Assembly (NCBI GenBank): GCA_948146395.1
Contig: OX411551.1
Coordinates: forward strand, 48,750,854-48,814,853
DNA length: 64,000 nucleotides
Source of the DNA: Fragum whitleyi
Taxonomy: Eukaryota > Mollusca > Bivalvia > Cardiida > Cardiidae
Direction of reading: 5' to 3'
The translations under genes and the position numbers were made by a program. Below are positions 21,627 through 33,994 of the stretch, in pieces (the stretch's first letter is position 1; each line of letters begins with the position of its first letter). A model generated the notes under the pieces. It ran no database searches. It was given only the letters and a program-made list of their open reading frames with translations, and had not been told where the DNA came from.

Positions 21627-22660
21627 ACTAGAAAGCCATGAATGGCTTGAGTCGCTCCACAGGCTTGAAATTCTTGTAAAAGCAAATAAATGTTTTAACT
21701 AGATTTTTAGATATTTGGGGTTCTACTGATGTTGAAAATGATTTTCAAAGTTTCAACTAAATAACAGATAGATAAATGACCTCCGCTATTAAAAGACATA
21801 TTTTTCATCAAATCAAAATAATTTTTGGCTGCATGATAATGGGTCACCCAAAGATCATACCAAAAATTTATGATTGATATCCATCAGTTACATTCTGAGA
21901 AAATGATTTTCATAGTTTCCACTATTTAACATATTGAGAAATGACCTCCACCCATAAAATGCATTTTTTTCATCTAATCAAAACAATTTTCGGTACACTG
22001 ATAAAGGGTCACTCAAGGACCATTCAAGTGAATTTTGGATGATATCCAAAAATTAGATTCTGAGAAAATGATTTTCAAAGTTTCCACTTTATAGCATATA
22101 GAGAAATGACCTCTGCTAATAAAATGCTTATTTTTCATCCAATCACAATGATTTTTGTAGATTGATAAAGGGTCACTCAAGGATCATCCCAGTGAAATTT
22201 GGTTGGTATCCATCAGTTAGATTCTGAGAAAATGATTTTCAAAGTTTCCACTATATAACATATAGAGAAATGACCTCCGCCCATAAAATGCATATTTTCC
22301 ATCCGATCACAATGATTTTTTGTAGAATGATAAAGGGTCACCCAAGGATCATTCATGTAAAATTTCATTAATATCCATTGATTAGAATCTGATAAAACTC
22401 ACTTTTTACCATATTTGGAAATAAGCCACGCCCATTAAATCCATGTTTTTCATTGAATCAAAATTTCTTGAACAACTTTGAAAGAGGGTCACCCAAGGAT
22501 CATTCCTGTGAAGTTTGGTTGAAATCCATCCAGTAGTTTCTGAGGAGAAGATTTTTAAAGAAAAGTTTACGACCGCACGCACACACGGACGGACGGACGC
22601 ACGACGGACACAACGCCATGACAATAGCCCCAGTGGCTTTCAGCCAGTGGAGCTAAAAAC
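21627..22660 (+). mobile_element. G-like element with ~158-bp internal repeats
   Basis: 5' palindrome AAAGCCATGAATGGCTT and GAGTCGCTCC, units containing GAGAAAATGATTTTCAAAG and AAGGGTCACYCAAGGATCAT (about 21740, 21890, 22055, 22210), GGACGGACGGACGCACGACG, and 3' end CCCAGTGGCTTTCAGCCAGT-GGAGCTAAAA. The layout is as in G, but the terminal hairpin has a different stem (GTGGCTTTCAGCCAG). Confidence 0.8.
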
Positions 22661-22707
22661 CTACATTTTATGCAATAATATGAGCTTAATGGACAGCTAA
22701 AAATTTT

Positions 22708-22747
22708 GTACCTGAGATCTCATTACCAGAGAGTACTCAGGTACCTG
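22708..22747. repeat. Short inverted repeat GTACCTGAG/CTCAGGTAC
   Basis: Nine-base arms around about 18 bases. Significance unclear. Confidence 0.5.
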
Positions 22748-23169
22748 AAAAGGGAAATTATGCAAATGAGTTGCACCATGAATTCATTAATTTTGCATGC
22801 AGCTTGCAAAGTCCTCAAGTAAATGAGACAAAAAACATTATCATGGCAAAAATTAACAACTCTCCACATGAACATTTTTTTTCATACCGCTATTGGAATT
22901 AAAATTCTTCCAAGCAATTTTTAAGGCCCTCTAATTTAGGTTCGGTCCCGCAGGGTTTAACTTGAGATTAAAACAATTTAGCAAATAATTTGACATCAGA
23001 ATATTACAGTTTTTCCTCAAAAAGATTATTTTCTTCAATTTTCTCGGTCATTAACCTAGCATTGTATGGGTAACATGTATATTAGATGTTTTGTCTTAAA
23101 GTTTTTGCCAAGGTTTTAAATAAAACCTAAACTTTAGTAGAAAGTTTATAAAAATACTGAAAAAGTGTA
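22748..23169. other. Unique DNA
   Basis: No gene or repeat recognised. Confidence 0.4.
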
Positions 23170-23415
23170 TTAACCCTTGTCATGCTGAACTCAGAACATT
23201 CCTGCTATGGCAAGAGCTATAGACAAACATCATCCTGCACATATGTGCAGTCTGATGTTAGTCTACACCACCTGTTTCTCACTTTCAAACCAGAAATGGC
23301 AATAGATTTAGTTTTTCATATAAAAATTAATTTACAATTGGTACTTACAGTGCTTTGTGCCCTTTGATTTTGATGAAATTTTTAGCCAAAATTTATTCAG
23401 CATGACAAGGGTTGA
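23170..23415 (+). mobile_element. T1 MITE, complete (reference copy)
   Basis: TTAA-CCCTTGTCATGCTGAA at the left and TTCAGCATGACAAGGG-TTGA at the right are terminal inverted repeats of about 16 bp. The centre near 23245 is a dyad CTGCACATATGTGCAG. A TTAA target with ends CCC...GGG is the signature of piggyBac-type transposons, so T1 is inferred to be a piggyBac MITE of about 240 bp. Confidence 0.88.
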
Positions 23416-25080
23416 ATGGTACATGGTTGCAAAGGAATTACACACTGTTATCATGGTATAGCAAAAACTTCTTAAATAATAAGTGTATCGGTAAAAACTG
23501 CCATTTGCAACTTATTTGAAATTCTACCATGGCATTCACAATTTCAAACATCAGTACTGCACAAAGAATTAATGTCGAAAGTTGACAGGTTTAATCGACT
23601 ATGTTACACATAACAATTGACAAAATGCCCATAAAAATGCAAGAAAGTAACAGCTTAAGTTGGAAACATCTTGTCGTTACTAGGTCCTATAGATACATTA
23701 GTGGACCAAATCTTTGACTCTGAGACTAAGGTTTGAATTCATTTATTGAACACTTATTGGGAAACAAGGTCTTACAACTTAGATTAATCCCTCTTGATTC
23801 TGCTTCCTGGAACATACACTAGTACTCCCCCCACCTAATGTATTGACCAATGAAATAGCTAAGATTGATAGCCTCTCCAGGGAATCAAACACTTCAGGGT
23901 TAATACAATGTCAGGACTTGTGCTTTGAAATTTGGAAGTCATCATCTCCTTTACCATGAAATCTTGTACAGTCAAAAGTGATTTTAAATGGGTCAAAACT
24001 ACAGAAAGATATAGAAAGAAAGATATGTAAAAGATACATCAAAGGTCATTTGGAGATAAATCTAAATTTTGATCTGTTGAAATTTCTCTACCCCCTTGGG
24101 AGAAATGTCTTAGGGTCAAAATTTGATATTATTGGATTCAGAGTTGTGTGTGAGTAGGGGGTGGGGGTTCATAACCATGAACTCCTATCAAAAGCCTTTA
24201 CATAAATATAGCCTGATTTTTTATAATAATTTAATAATCATAATTATATACATGTACTTTAAAAAGCAGACACACAACTGTAAACTTTTCCATTACCCAG
24301 ATTGAAATATTAAATATATTCATAGAGATGATCCCCGTATTTCCAAAAATGGATCCAGAAAATTACGAGATTCTCTCGACAAACAAAAACCAGACTAATC
24401 TATTACCTATTAGAATAATTAAGACACAATATCTTGGAGAAACTAAGCAGAACGAGCCTTTAATGACAATAGTATTGATGGCTCTGAACTCAGAGTGTAA
24501 TTAAAGCGTTATAAGTTGGCAAATTATATGGTTTATTGAAAACGACAGCCAACTCATTAGACAATTACTGTCACTATAGCCGATTTTCACATCTGAAATA
24601 TGAACGGTTGAATATGCTGTAGATTGCATTAATATAAGTATATAGTAGCACTGTTAGATATCACAGAATACAAGGATATTGTGATAAAATTGATAATATA
24701 CAACGAAAACATGATGAGTTTGCTCAATTCAAAAATCGTCTATAGCAACATTTGTGTTTCCTTGTCGAAAAAATTAAAAAATTGACGATATCAACTTTTT
24801 CTTTTTATACTCAAACAGTTGTGATTATCCTTCTTGAGTTATTTTCCTTATAAAATATACCTTTGCGTTTTTACGAATTATTGTCCTTAAAGTCAGCAGC
24901 TGCACTTCTCCTATAAGTAGGTAATTTGATAGAATATTATAACCGTACTGTGAAAGCTCCAATACAACCCCTGTATTTTTTACCATTCTTCCACTGTGCA
25001 GACCATCTTCACAAGTCAAGGGGTATCGGATCGTTAGCTTCTTCATAACCCTTGGTTCAACAAGATGTGTGCAGACAGAC
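23416..25080. other. Unique DNA; complex, TAAT-rich stretch at 24330-24560
   Basis: No repeat family found. At 24330-24560 base composition is more balanced and homeodomain-like words (TAATTAAG, GTAATTAAAG, CTTTAATGAC) are frequent. This could be a conserved regulatory block, but it cannot be tested from one sequence. Confidence 0.35.
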
Positions 25081-25309
25081 TTAACCCTTTCCTGTTTTAC
25101 AAAATTTTGGACCTGTCCAAATTCAAAGGTTTTGCAGATGAAAATTTAAAGTGAATTTAATTTGAAAAATAATTATTCAGTAGGGTAGAAAAAAGTGTGT
25201 AAAAAGAAGAAATTGCTTGTCAGAAGCATTTTCTTCTTTTTTCACAATGTTTTCTCAATCATAAAATAGCAGGCACATAAAAAGCAGGGATTAAACAGCA
25301 AAGGGTTAG
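25081..25309 (+). mobile_element. T2 MITE, complete
   Basis: TTAA-CCCTTTCCTGTTTTAC at the left, AAACAGCAAAGGG-TTAG at the right. The centre is a strong hairpin, AAGAAGAAATTGCTTGTCAG against GAAGCATTTTCTTCTT. Other copies at 27278, 44051 and 48438. Inferred piggyBac MITE of about 225 bp. Confidence 0.88.
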
Positions 25310-25495
25310 TTAAGTCAAAACTTTTTGCACTTCACTTATTTTCTGAATCTAGAATAATCAATCTACCATCTTGTGAAAGAATTGATGAAATGTGACCTCT
25401 GGTTGGCCTGGCCTGTACTAGAACCAATCTCTTTTTCAAATGTTTATTTGTTTGAGTTCCCAGATGGGCCCTTTTCGCGTGACGGGTTTCATATT
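25310..25495 (+). mobile_element. B MITE, 5'-truncated
   Basis: AATAATCAATCTACC, TGTGAAAGAATT, GGCCTG and GAGTTCCCAGATGG match the fuller copy at 51543. The left terminus is missing. Confidence 0.7.
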
Positions 25496-26224
25496 TTAAA
25501 TCAACTGTTGTTTGAGTTTGTTAGAAACTAGTATAGGGGAAGCTTCTACAAATTAAGCGACACTGAAGCTGTCATTTCATCAAGTTCAGACCTATAAACA
25601 TTCAAAGGTCTTCAATTGTTTCTGTTGTAGTTTTCCATATCTATATAATCTATGTCTTTCAATTTTATCTAAAGCTACCTTTTCTAAATCACAGAATCAA
25701 ATGAAATCAACCTATTTTATTTTTGTTAACAAAATGTGGTACTAATCTTCCTCATTTCCTAAAAACATCTGAATTATCTCAAGGTTTTTTTCTTCAGATG
25801 TGAAAATCTCTGTAGGTAAATCAAATCAAAATAAAAGTGAATTATGATCATTTTCTAGTCTAATTTTGAGTCGAAAGCCTTTTTTGATAGTCTGGAAACT
25901 TGTCTGTAGTCTGGATACTTGACAATTTATCATTTCTAATGAAATAGTAGAAATTATTTATCAAATAAATGGCTGAAAAGGTACATTTAGAAATTTTATA
26001 AAACACATTATTAACCCTTTTTGTCTGCTAGAAAAAAATGCTAGAAAGCGATTAAAATGCAGATCATTATAGCTACTTTCAGGATATTATACAACTCAAG
26101 CTTTGGCAAGGGCAATTTAACCTACAGGAAGACCATGAAAGTCAAATATTGCTCAGCTTGGAATCCTTTACTTCAGAGTTCATTAGCAAATCGAAATGCC
26201 TTTAAAGATAATTTAAAATAGGGA
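25496..26224. other. Unique AT-rich DNA
   Basis: No gene or repeat recognised. Confidence 0.4.
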
Positions 26225-26357
26225 TGAGTGTATTTTTCACAATGTTTGTTGGAGTATAAAGTGCAATTGCAAATAACATTATATTAGGGTGTTATGTTAA
26301 GCCATGTTACATGGCAATTGCACTTTATACTCCAATAAATGCAGTGAAAAAGACACT
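26225..26357. repeat. Inverted repeat, ~45-bp arms
   Basis: TTGGAGTATAAAGTGCAATTG (left) and CAATTGCACTTTATACTCCAA (right) pair, with outer parts TTTTTCAC and GTGAAAAA. The loop is about 36 bases. Confidence 0.85.
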
Positions 26358-26416
26358 CAATTGCAATCCTTTAGATCTACAAAACTAATAAAATACTCAG
26401 TTAAACAATAAAGTTT

Positions 26417-26980
26417 CTATGGTGGAATATTTCTGCCATGAAATACAAGATAGTAGTTTCTTGATAATTTAAACAATATCATGATAAAATACAGTTTCCA
26501 GAAAATTTTATCTCGTGTGTTAAAATTTTCTTAATAGAACTATTGTGAATGTTGTACCTAGTATCTTGATTTTTTGCTACAATAATGCCCACTACTGACA
26601 TCCAGATAAAACAACAATGAACCAGAAATTGACATTCACAGGAACTATTTTTAGATTATGCCTTTCGGAATTATTTATTTTTATTCTTTGGCTTATCATT
26701 TTTTCTAGTATTTACATACAGGAAAACAGAATTATCCGAATGAGGTTTCTATTTATAAAGTCGTAATTTCTATAGCAATAAATTTATCTTGATGTCAATA
26801 GTGGGCATTATTTGTTAAAAAAGAGAGATAACAGATATTTATATCCTGGCAATAATTTTATCATGAAAAAAATTATGAACAAGATTAACTTTCCTGGAAA
26901 CTTAATCTTAACAGGATATTTTTTAAAATTATTATGATAATGCTACCTCGTATCTCATGGCAGAAATATGCCACCGTAAG
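26417..26980. mobile_element. Foldback element, ~560 bp
   Basis: GGTGGAATATTTCTGCCATG at the left is inverted at 26955-26975. Further paired blocks are CATGATAAAAT, GTTTCCAG and AATAATGCCCACTACTGACAT. The arms are about 190 bp and imperfect, around a roughly 170-bp loop. Terminal duplications were not established. Confidence 0.78.
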
Positions 26981-27277
26981 TTTCAAGTCTACTTTCTGCA
27001 CATATATACAACACAATCTAATTTTAGATCGTACATGTATTATTATCTTGCTTTCCAAGTTAAAAGGCATAAAGTTTTACAAATGCTATACAATTAACAA
27101 CAATTTTGGATTTCTTAGAGGTATAGTTGGATTTTGTTTGATGAGCCGTAAAATCAATATTTATATATAGATTCCCGAGTACACTGCTTCATAAGACTGC
27201 AAAAATATCTTTTTACCAAACAGTTGCCTTTTAATGGTCGATAAATGCATTCCAATAAATTAAGACTTTCGATTTGT

Positions 27278-27506
27278 TTAACCCTTTGCTGTTTAATCCC
27301 TACTTTTTACGTGCCTGTGATTTTATGATTGAGAAAACATTGTGAAAAAAGAAGAAATTGCTTCTGACAAGCAATTTCTTCTTTTTCCACATTTTTTTCT
27401 ATCCTACTGAATGGTTATTTTTCAAATTAAATCCACTTTTAATTTTCGTCTGCAAAACCTTTGAATTTGGACAGGTCCAAATTTTTGTAAAACAGGAAAG
27501 GGTTAA
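27278..27506 (-). mobile_element. T2 MITE, complete
   Basis: TTAA at both ends (27278-27281 and 27503-27506); left CCCTTTGCTGTTTAATCCC, right GTAAAACAGGAAAGGG. The hairpin centre is intact. An open frame of 150 codons starting at 27358 begins inside this MITE and is not credible. Confidence 0.9.
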
Positions 27507-28019
27507 AATGCATCACATTGGGATATCTATTGCATTTCTACCAGACACCAGACAAAAGCAGCCCATCAGAGGAAATAATAAAAATGAAATTGATGGTAAT
27601 TTTGATGATATTTTCATTCCAGTTTTGAGAAAAATTAGGTGGGCTCACAGACCTACGTGTAGTTCCAAATGGAATGATATTTTCCTTTTTAAATATAAAA
27701 TTCTATCAATTTATAAAAAGGAAGCTATCATTTTTACTATTCCCGAGAAAAAAGGCCACAAATTGGTGAAAACTGGAAGCTTTCATGTAATCACAGTAGA
27801 ATGCCATTAAAATCTATCAAACCTATCAAATCCTATAGACACATTTATCACAGAAAATGGTTATTTTGTATATTTTCTTGAAATTCATAATTCATTTACA
27901 TATTACCGATATAGAGAGTATATAAATCTATCATAAAATTTACATAGTTTCACTCTCTTAAATAGCGCTTTAGATAACTTCACCTCATTTGCTATTGAAA
28001 AATAATTTTCTTTCTTTGA
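27507..28019. other. Unique DNA
   Basis: The frame continuing from T2 to 27810 has no recognisable motif and shares no start with a gene. Nothing else seen. Confidence 0.35.
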
Positions 28020-28221
28020 CAGGAGGTATTAACTAAGATCAGACTGCACATAATATTATGTGTAGGCCGTTCCCAGTATATACCACCTCATGTTACTTTT
28101 AAAACGAGAAAAGTTTAAAAACTTGTATTTTCTAATAAATACTGGCCTTTAATGAGTGATTTCAGCACTTTGATTTTAATACAATTTTACAAAGGCCTTT
28201 TTTCAGCATGACAAGGGTTGA
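28020..28221 (+). mobile_element. T1 MITE, 5'-truncated
   Basis: Begins near the T1 dyad (AAGATCAGACTGCACATA) and ends TTCAGCATGACAAGGG-TTGA. Confidence 0.75.
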
Positions 28222-28240
28222 ATGCCAAACTCAAATTTCA

Positions 28241-28325
28241 TTAAAGGTAGAGGAATTGTTATAGTATCGCAACATTTCGGAATTTTTTCACAATGTTGAC
28301 CAAGGTTTCCTAATGAAATGATCAT
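28241..28325 (+). mobile_element. T4 palindromic MITE, left half
   Basis: TTAAAGGTAGAGGAATTGTT to GGTTTCCTAATGAAATGATC matches half of the palindrome at 41795; the second half is gone. Confidence 0.6.
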
Positions 28326-28562
28326 GTGTTCAAAGAATTTGGGCTAAAAAATAAGCCCCGCCCTGCCACATCCATGTATGGGCCAATCAGAATTTCCCAA
28401 AAATTTTGAGAAGGGTCACCCAAGAAACATTCAGGTAAAGTTTCATTGAAATAGGCCCAGCGGTTTCAAAGAAGAAGAAGATTTAAATTTTTAATGACGG
28501 ATGACAGCCATAGGGTGTTTCTCATAGCTCCCCTTGAGCATGTTGTGCTCAGGCGAGCTAAA
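28326..28562 (+). mobile_element. G element, 3' part only
   Basis: AAGGGTCACCCAAGAAACAT, TTTCATTGAAATAGGCCCAG, a decayed GACGGATGACAG tract, then the 3' hairpin CCTTGAGCATGTTGTGCTCA-GGCGAGCTAAAAAA. Confidence 0.7.
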
Positions 28563-29073
28563 AAAACATTTGATCTGAAGGAAGTATTGAAGCATTGTGA
28601 TTCTGAGGCATTTTCAAAAATCTTTTGAGCATTTCTGAATGGTTTGAGTGAGTGCTAAATGGAATGAAAGAATAGAGTGCTGAAGGATTGATTGGTAATG
28701 GTTTTGATAGGAAAGATTGTCAATTTCACAATGATTCTTACTGTTACTATTCTCTTATGGAGAACTAATAAACTCTGCCACAGTTTTAGAGTGTGTCAAT
28801 TTTTATAGCAAATGAGCATGCGTGTTACATTTCCAAGAATTGGGCACGTAGGCAAATCTAAGCCTCTCTAAGGCCAGTCTATGCATTTGCACAATCTGAC
28901 AAGATTCTTTTCTTTGCCTTCTGAAAATAGGCAACTGGTCTCACGCCTTCTACATGATATCAGTGGTTATACATAATTATATTGTGTGGTTTAGGTACAA
29001 GGCTGCATTAGCAAATTGTGAAGACTCTGGTCAGACTGTGTGGATGCACAGGCTGGTCCGTCTATGCTTTAGT
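28563..29073. other. Unique DNA with a possible T1 remnant
   Basis: GATGCACAGGCTGGTC near 29043 recalls the T1 centre. No gene seen. Confidence 0.35.
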
Positions 29074-29424
29074 CAGGGGTGTGGAATTCCCATGCCCGAC
29101 TAGTCTAACATTGACTTTTCAACCTGTGGACAAGTACATTTTTCAAGGCTACTTGTCCGAGGACAAGTAATTACCAGGACAAACCTAGGAATGGTACTAG
29201 ATAGATCGAAGAGATTAATAAGCCTAATATTTTTATCATAGGGTAAACATTGTTTTAAATGAAGAAAATGCAGAGTTACAGCATTTTCTTCTTAAAAAAA
29301 TGTTTCTCAAAATTTATCTATCCTCTTTTTTTTCGGACAAGTTCATTTTGATCATGGACATGTAGAAAATTATCTTTTACTTATTCAGGGACAAGTAGAG
29401 AAAATGCGTATTTCCACATCCCTG
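29074..29424 (+). mobile_element. F element (hAT-like MITE), complete
   Basis: CAGGGGTGTGGAATTCCCAT at the left and TTTCCACATCCCTG at the right. Flanks CTTTAGT / CTTTAGG are an imperfect 7-base direct repeat. Inside are repeats of ACTTGTCC / GGACAAGT and a hairpin GAAGAAAATGC...GCATTTTCTTC. YAGGG ends and a 7-8-bp duplication suggest the hAT superfamily. Confidence 0.82.
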
Positions 29425-29431
29425 CTTTAGG

Positions 29432-29994
29432 CTTATTTAGGCTTGTTAGAAATATAAAACACTGGCTCATATATAAAAGTGAGGACATTATATGCCAATG
29501 CAAATGATTGAAAGTTTTAATAAAGCAGATGAATACAAATTTCACAACATTGCAAGCTTAGAAAGAAACAGCAATATGAAAATGGAATTAATAAAATTCA
29601 TTCATATTGAAGTTCCGTCTCCGAACAAATTGAAAACTGTATTGACAATAGGTTTAGCTTTATTGAAAAAGTCTGTCTGCAAAATTTCATTCCACAAATG
29701 TTTTAGGTTTCATTAAATTTCAGAAACACTGCAAATTACTTGGGATTGAATTATCGATTTTTACAAAGATATATATTTCACAAATAAAATATGTGTTGGT
29801 AAGTTTTCAGATTATAGAAGTGAGGGGATTTGGAAGTTATACTAGATAATCTGGTGGAGAAATTTCATTTGAAAAGCTTTTGATTATTAAAAAAAATATA
29901 AGCAAGGACATGATTAAAGTTTTACTTTTATAAAATTTCACCTAATATATATTCATTCTTAATTTTTTACTTGATATTTCTTTTGAATGAAATA
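29432..29994. other. Unique AT-rich DNA
   Basis: A 74-codon frame at 29492-29716 lacks any recognisable motif and is treated as chance. Confidence 0.35.
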
Positions 29995-30240
29995 TTAACC
30001 CTTGTCATGTTGAATAAATTTTGGCTAAAAACTTTCATCAAGATTAAATGGCAAAAAGCACTGAAGTACAAACTGAAGGTCAATTTTTATTTGAAAAAAA
30101 TAATCTTTAGACAATTCTGGATTGAAAGTGAGAAACAGGTGGTGTAGACTGACATCAGACTGCACATATGTGCAGACTGATGTTTGTCTATAACTCCTGC
30201 CAAAGCAGGAATATTCCAGGTTCAGCATGACAAGGGTTAA
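29995..30240 (-). mobile_element. T1 MITE, complete
   Basis: TTAA on both sides, ends CCCTTGTCATGTTGAA and TTCAGCATGACAAGGG, and a perfect dyad CTGCACATATGTGCAG near 30170. Confidence 0.9.
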
Positions 30241-30484
30241 TGCTAAAATATATATATACTGAAATATATTAATATTGAAACTTAGGAAAACTAGTACAGT
30301 CCATCTTGCTCAAGCGAACACATCTTTTAAGCCACCATTTTTATTAAGTGACAGTTTTCAAAATTCCTTTCTTTAAATTAAAATGACTTAAAAAGTAGAT
30401 ATTATTGGTCTAGAAATATTGTAAATGAATCCTTTTTTGATAAAACCAATTAGAATTGTCTCAAAAAGATGATTCTTTCAAGTT
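30241..30484. other. Unique AT-rich DNA
   Basis: Nothing recognised. Confidence 0.4.
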
Positions 30485-31464
30485 TTAAGGGTCATGTAAA
30501 GAGTTTGAGATCCAATTTTAAGGGCCTTCATTAGCCGAGAAAAAGCAGTATGTCCAGGTATATTATATATCAAAATGAAGGTATTCACGAGCACAAGCAG
30601 TTAAGCAACATAAGACCGCCATAGCTATAGTAGTATAGCCAAAACATTGTGGAAAAGGGTCATTTTGTTCAGAACAAGGAACTGCACAACGGTTGGATAA
30701 AACTGCCCCATATTTTAACAAAGTACAGTCTAAAGTACTATCCAGGTAGTACTACAAACGTTGATATAAAACTCAGTCTCAAAAGACTCTTTTGAAACAA
30801 TCAATTTCCATTTATTTTGTCAACATACATGTCAAACCGGTTTGGCCTGTTTTCAAAATAGATGTTAGGTATGGTGCAACATCGTACCATAATATTGTGA
30901 TTTATTTTCTGCGATTTATTTCAAATTATAGTATCTTAATTCAATGATCTGTAATAAATTGATATATATTCATCATTCTGTGAAATTTAATACAAAATAA
31001 TATATTGCTAAACAACCTTACAGGTATATAAACTATTTATGTCCATTTATGTTGTGATAACACACCATACCATTCACAGAACTACACATTTAAAAAATTA
31101 GAATGACATATATGACATATGTGTTTGTAAAATAAGTCAAAATTAATTGCTTGCATAACTACGTTTTGGGCCCGAATTTCATACCAACGGTTGTAGCACT
31201 ACCTGGATATTACTTTAGACTGTACTTTGTTAAAATATTAGCCATTTTTTTACAACTGTCATGCAGTTGCTTGTTCTCTACAAAATGACCCTTTTCCACA
31301 ATGTTTTGGCTATACCGCTATGGCTATGACAGTCTTATGTTGCTCAACTACTTGTGCTCATAAATAGCTTCATTTTGGTATATAATATACCTGGACATAC
31401 TGCTTTTTCTTGGCAAATGAAGTGCCCTTAAAATCTGGTCCCAAACACTTTACATGAACCTTAA
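30485..31464. mobile_element. T5: 972-bp foldback element between TTAA sites
   Basis: TTAA-GGGTCATGTAAAGAG at the left and CTTTACATGAACC-TTAA at the right. Arms of about 285 bp (30489-30775 and 31170-31460) pair through AAGCAGTATGTCCAGGTATA, CATAAGACCGCCATAGCTAT, AAAACATTGTGGAAAAGGGT and AAAGTACAGTCTAAAGTA. The loop of about 400 bp carries no gene. The TTAA target suggests a piggyBac- or Kolobok-type mover. Confidence 0.85.
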
Positions 31465-32898
31465 CAACATAGAATATTAAGAAATCTGACTTACATACAT
31501 ATTCATTCAAAATATATGTGTACTACGCGACCATTCTCTGTAACAAATCCCTTTTTGGTGGTCCCAGAAGTGGTTGTTTAATACATGTTTTACAGTATTT
31601 GTTCTACAGGCCTGAAACTACTGGTAATGGTAAATAATGCAAGGTTAGGAAATTCAACACCCCTCAGTCTAAAAGCATTAAGTTTTATTCCTTTTAAATA
31701 TTCAATTAGCCACATTTTGATTTCTTTGATTTATCCAAAATTAATCTAGAGATCACTCATGTACTATTGGCAAATCAAATTTATATAATTGTAAATAATT
31801 CTAGGTGTTGGCGCAACACTATTGTAATGGCCTATAAATATAAAGGCACTTACAATAGTGTTGCACTGACCCCTTGAATTATTATGTTTAATAAAGTTTC
31901 TGCTGTACAAAAATATATAATAATTACTTAATTATTACAATACAAGGATTATTGCTGTGAGATTAATTATGAATGTTTACTTCCTTGGAAAATAGTCTTC
32001 ATGGTTTATACTTTATAAAATAATTGTGGAAATGACTGCATGATATAAAAGGGATAAAAGTCTTTAATTCTTTTTGGGAATTGATTTCCAGATGGTCCTA
32101 TGAACTTACATCTGATGGTTTTGAGAGTTCTAGCTACTTATTTGCGAGTCACAGACTCACAACTCCTGTATCCCTTTAAACCACGTCGGAATTTGTATGT
32201 TCGAATCTCCTTTACGGAAATTCTAGATCAGTGTTTGTATTTAGTTCATAAAATACATATATAGATAGTAATCACCTGGAACTCAATTTCTTGCGGGTAA
32301 CAAGATCTTTGGTAAGTAACCTGGGTACAAAATTTCAAGTTCTCGTCCTAGCTGTGATTACCAATGCACATTCAAGTTGCACAAAAATTATATCTAGCCT
32401 CCCAATTAGGGCCTTATTGAAAATGAACAAAACTGTAGTCAATTTATTGTTTTATAAATAATCTATAAAGACAAAAATGGATCTATTTATAATCCATATT
32501 ACCTTGCACAATCAATTCTGATTAGATGAAATGATCACAAAATAACTGCTTGGTAACTTATTTTCATAGAATGATAATGCCCTTTAATCACAATTAACTC
32601 TTATTGTCTCCTATATCTTTTATTTGCAATACAGAAAGGCAAAATGATTATATCAAATGTTGTCTCGTGTAAAGACTATTATTTCATAGTCCTGTGAAAA
32701 ATATATCTCATTGCAGAAATTATTACAACATAAGCAGAAATTGTTTGCTATAAGCAATCTAGATCTATTCCTTATACAAAATGTTTTCTATCCTTTAAAA
32801 TAATTCCTTAAATCACAAGTGCTACAGATCATCTATACAATAAACTTTAAACTTTGCAAAAGTCTCAAGTTTGATTTCTTGCCAGCTGTTAATTTGAA
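31465..32898. other. Unique AT-rich DNA with one hairpin
   Basis: At 31805-31876 GCAACACTATTGTAATGG pairs with an inverted copy (TTACAATAGTGTTGC) about 20 bases away. A lone B-box-like GTTCGAATCTCC at about 32192 lacks an A box, so no tRNA is called. Confidence 0.5.
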
Positions 32899-33145
32899 TA
32901 AACCCTTGTCATGCTGAAACCCGGAATATTCCTGCTTCGGCAAGAGGTATAGACAATAATCATTCTGCATATATGTGCAGTCTGATCTTAGTCTTTACCA
33001 CCTGATTCTCTTATATAAATCAGAAAAGTTTTAAGAATATATTTTCAAATTCAATACCTACTTACAATTAAAGCATCCGTTATTATCAGAACTTTGATTT
33101 TAATGAAATTTTACCAAGGTTTTAATTCAGCATGACAAGGATTAA
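32899..33145 (+). mobile_element. T1 MITE, complete
   Basis: CCCTTGTCATGCTGAAACCC at the left (target base change gives TAAA), TTCAGCATGACAAGGA-TTAA at the right, dyad CTGCATATATGTGCAG. Confidence 0.87.
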
Positions 33146-33994
33146 ATACTGTTTCCAAATGGTCATTTTTTGTGTTCTTAAAGGATTATATAAGAAAACA
33201 TCATAACAAAATGAACAATTGCTTGAAACATGCACTTTTTCCTTTTCTTACATAGTTTTCTCTCCTATGGCAAGACTAGTTACATGCCAAGACTGCATTT
33301 AAGTACCATTTTTAGTTTACTGACGTTGTACTACATTGTCTGCAGCTTCCATCAATTAGGATCTCTCCAAGTTTTTGTCATTAGACTAGTTTTAACAGAA
33401 TAATAAAAGTACGAACCTTCCTCTTCCTCCGTCATCGATAAACACTTCATATACCAGTAATAAAAATTCTCAACGAGTACCAACTAAAAACACCACAGCT
33501 TCCCTAGGATAAAGTCTTTCTCTAGGATAAGGAATAAACAACACAGTTTTCTTATTAGGAAAAAGTTTTAAAACTTTGTCATCATACAATTAACTCAAAG
33601 TGTGTCTGCCAACACCTTACGTCAAAATGAAGCTGCAAAGCATCGTTCTTCCAATATCAATATGTCCTGCTCTCATTTCGATGAAATCGGGATGAAATTG
33701 CGAAAACACAATTTTCCAATATTTTCTCTGATTATTATCAAGGGTCTAAGAGTTTCTATTTGTGAACGATACAAAGCGTTTTCTTTTGATTTTCATCAAC
33801 TACAGTAGGGGCCAACTTGAGAAAATACAAAGCATGGCTAATTGAATTTTGATTGGTTCATTGTTCCTGTCACTTGACCAATCAATGAAGAGATTAAGGT
33901 GACAAGGGTAATACCCATTCAAACGTTTGTAGAATGAAAGATGAAGAAAGTCAGTTTTGATCTGTTTTCATCAATTTCGATGAAATAATCAGTT
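33146..33994. other. Unique DNA
   Basis: Nothing recognised. A 68-codon frame at 33602 starts with GTG and has no motif. Confidence 0.35.

Noticed and set aside
27358..27810. 150-codon open frame
   Set aside because: Its start and first third are a T2 MITE; the remainder has no motif.
32140..32225. tRNA-like stretch with GTTCGAATCTCC
   Set aside because: Only a B-box-like word; no A box at the proper distance.
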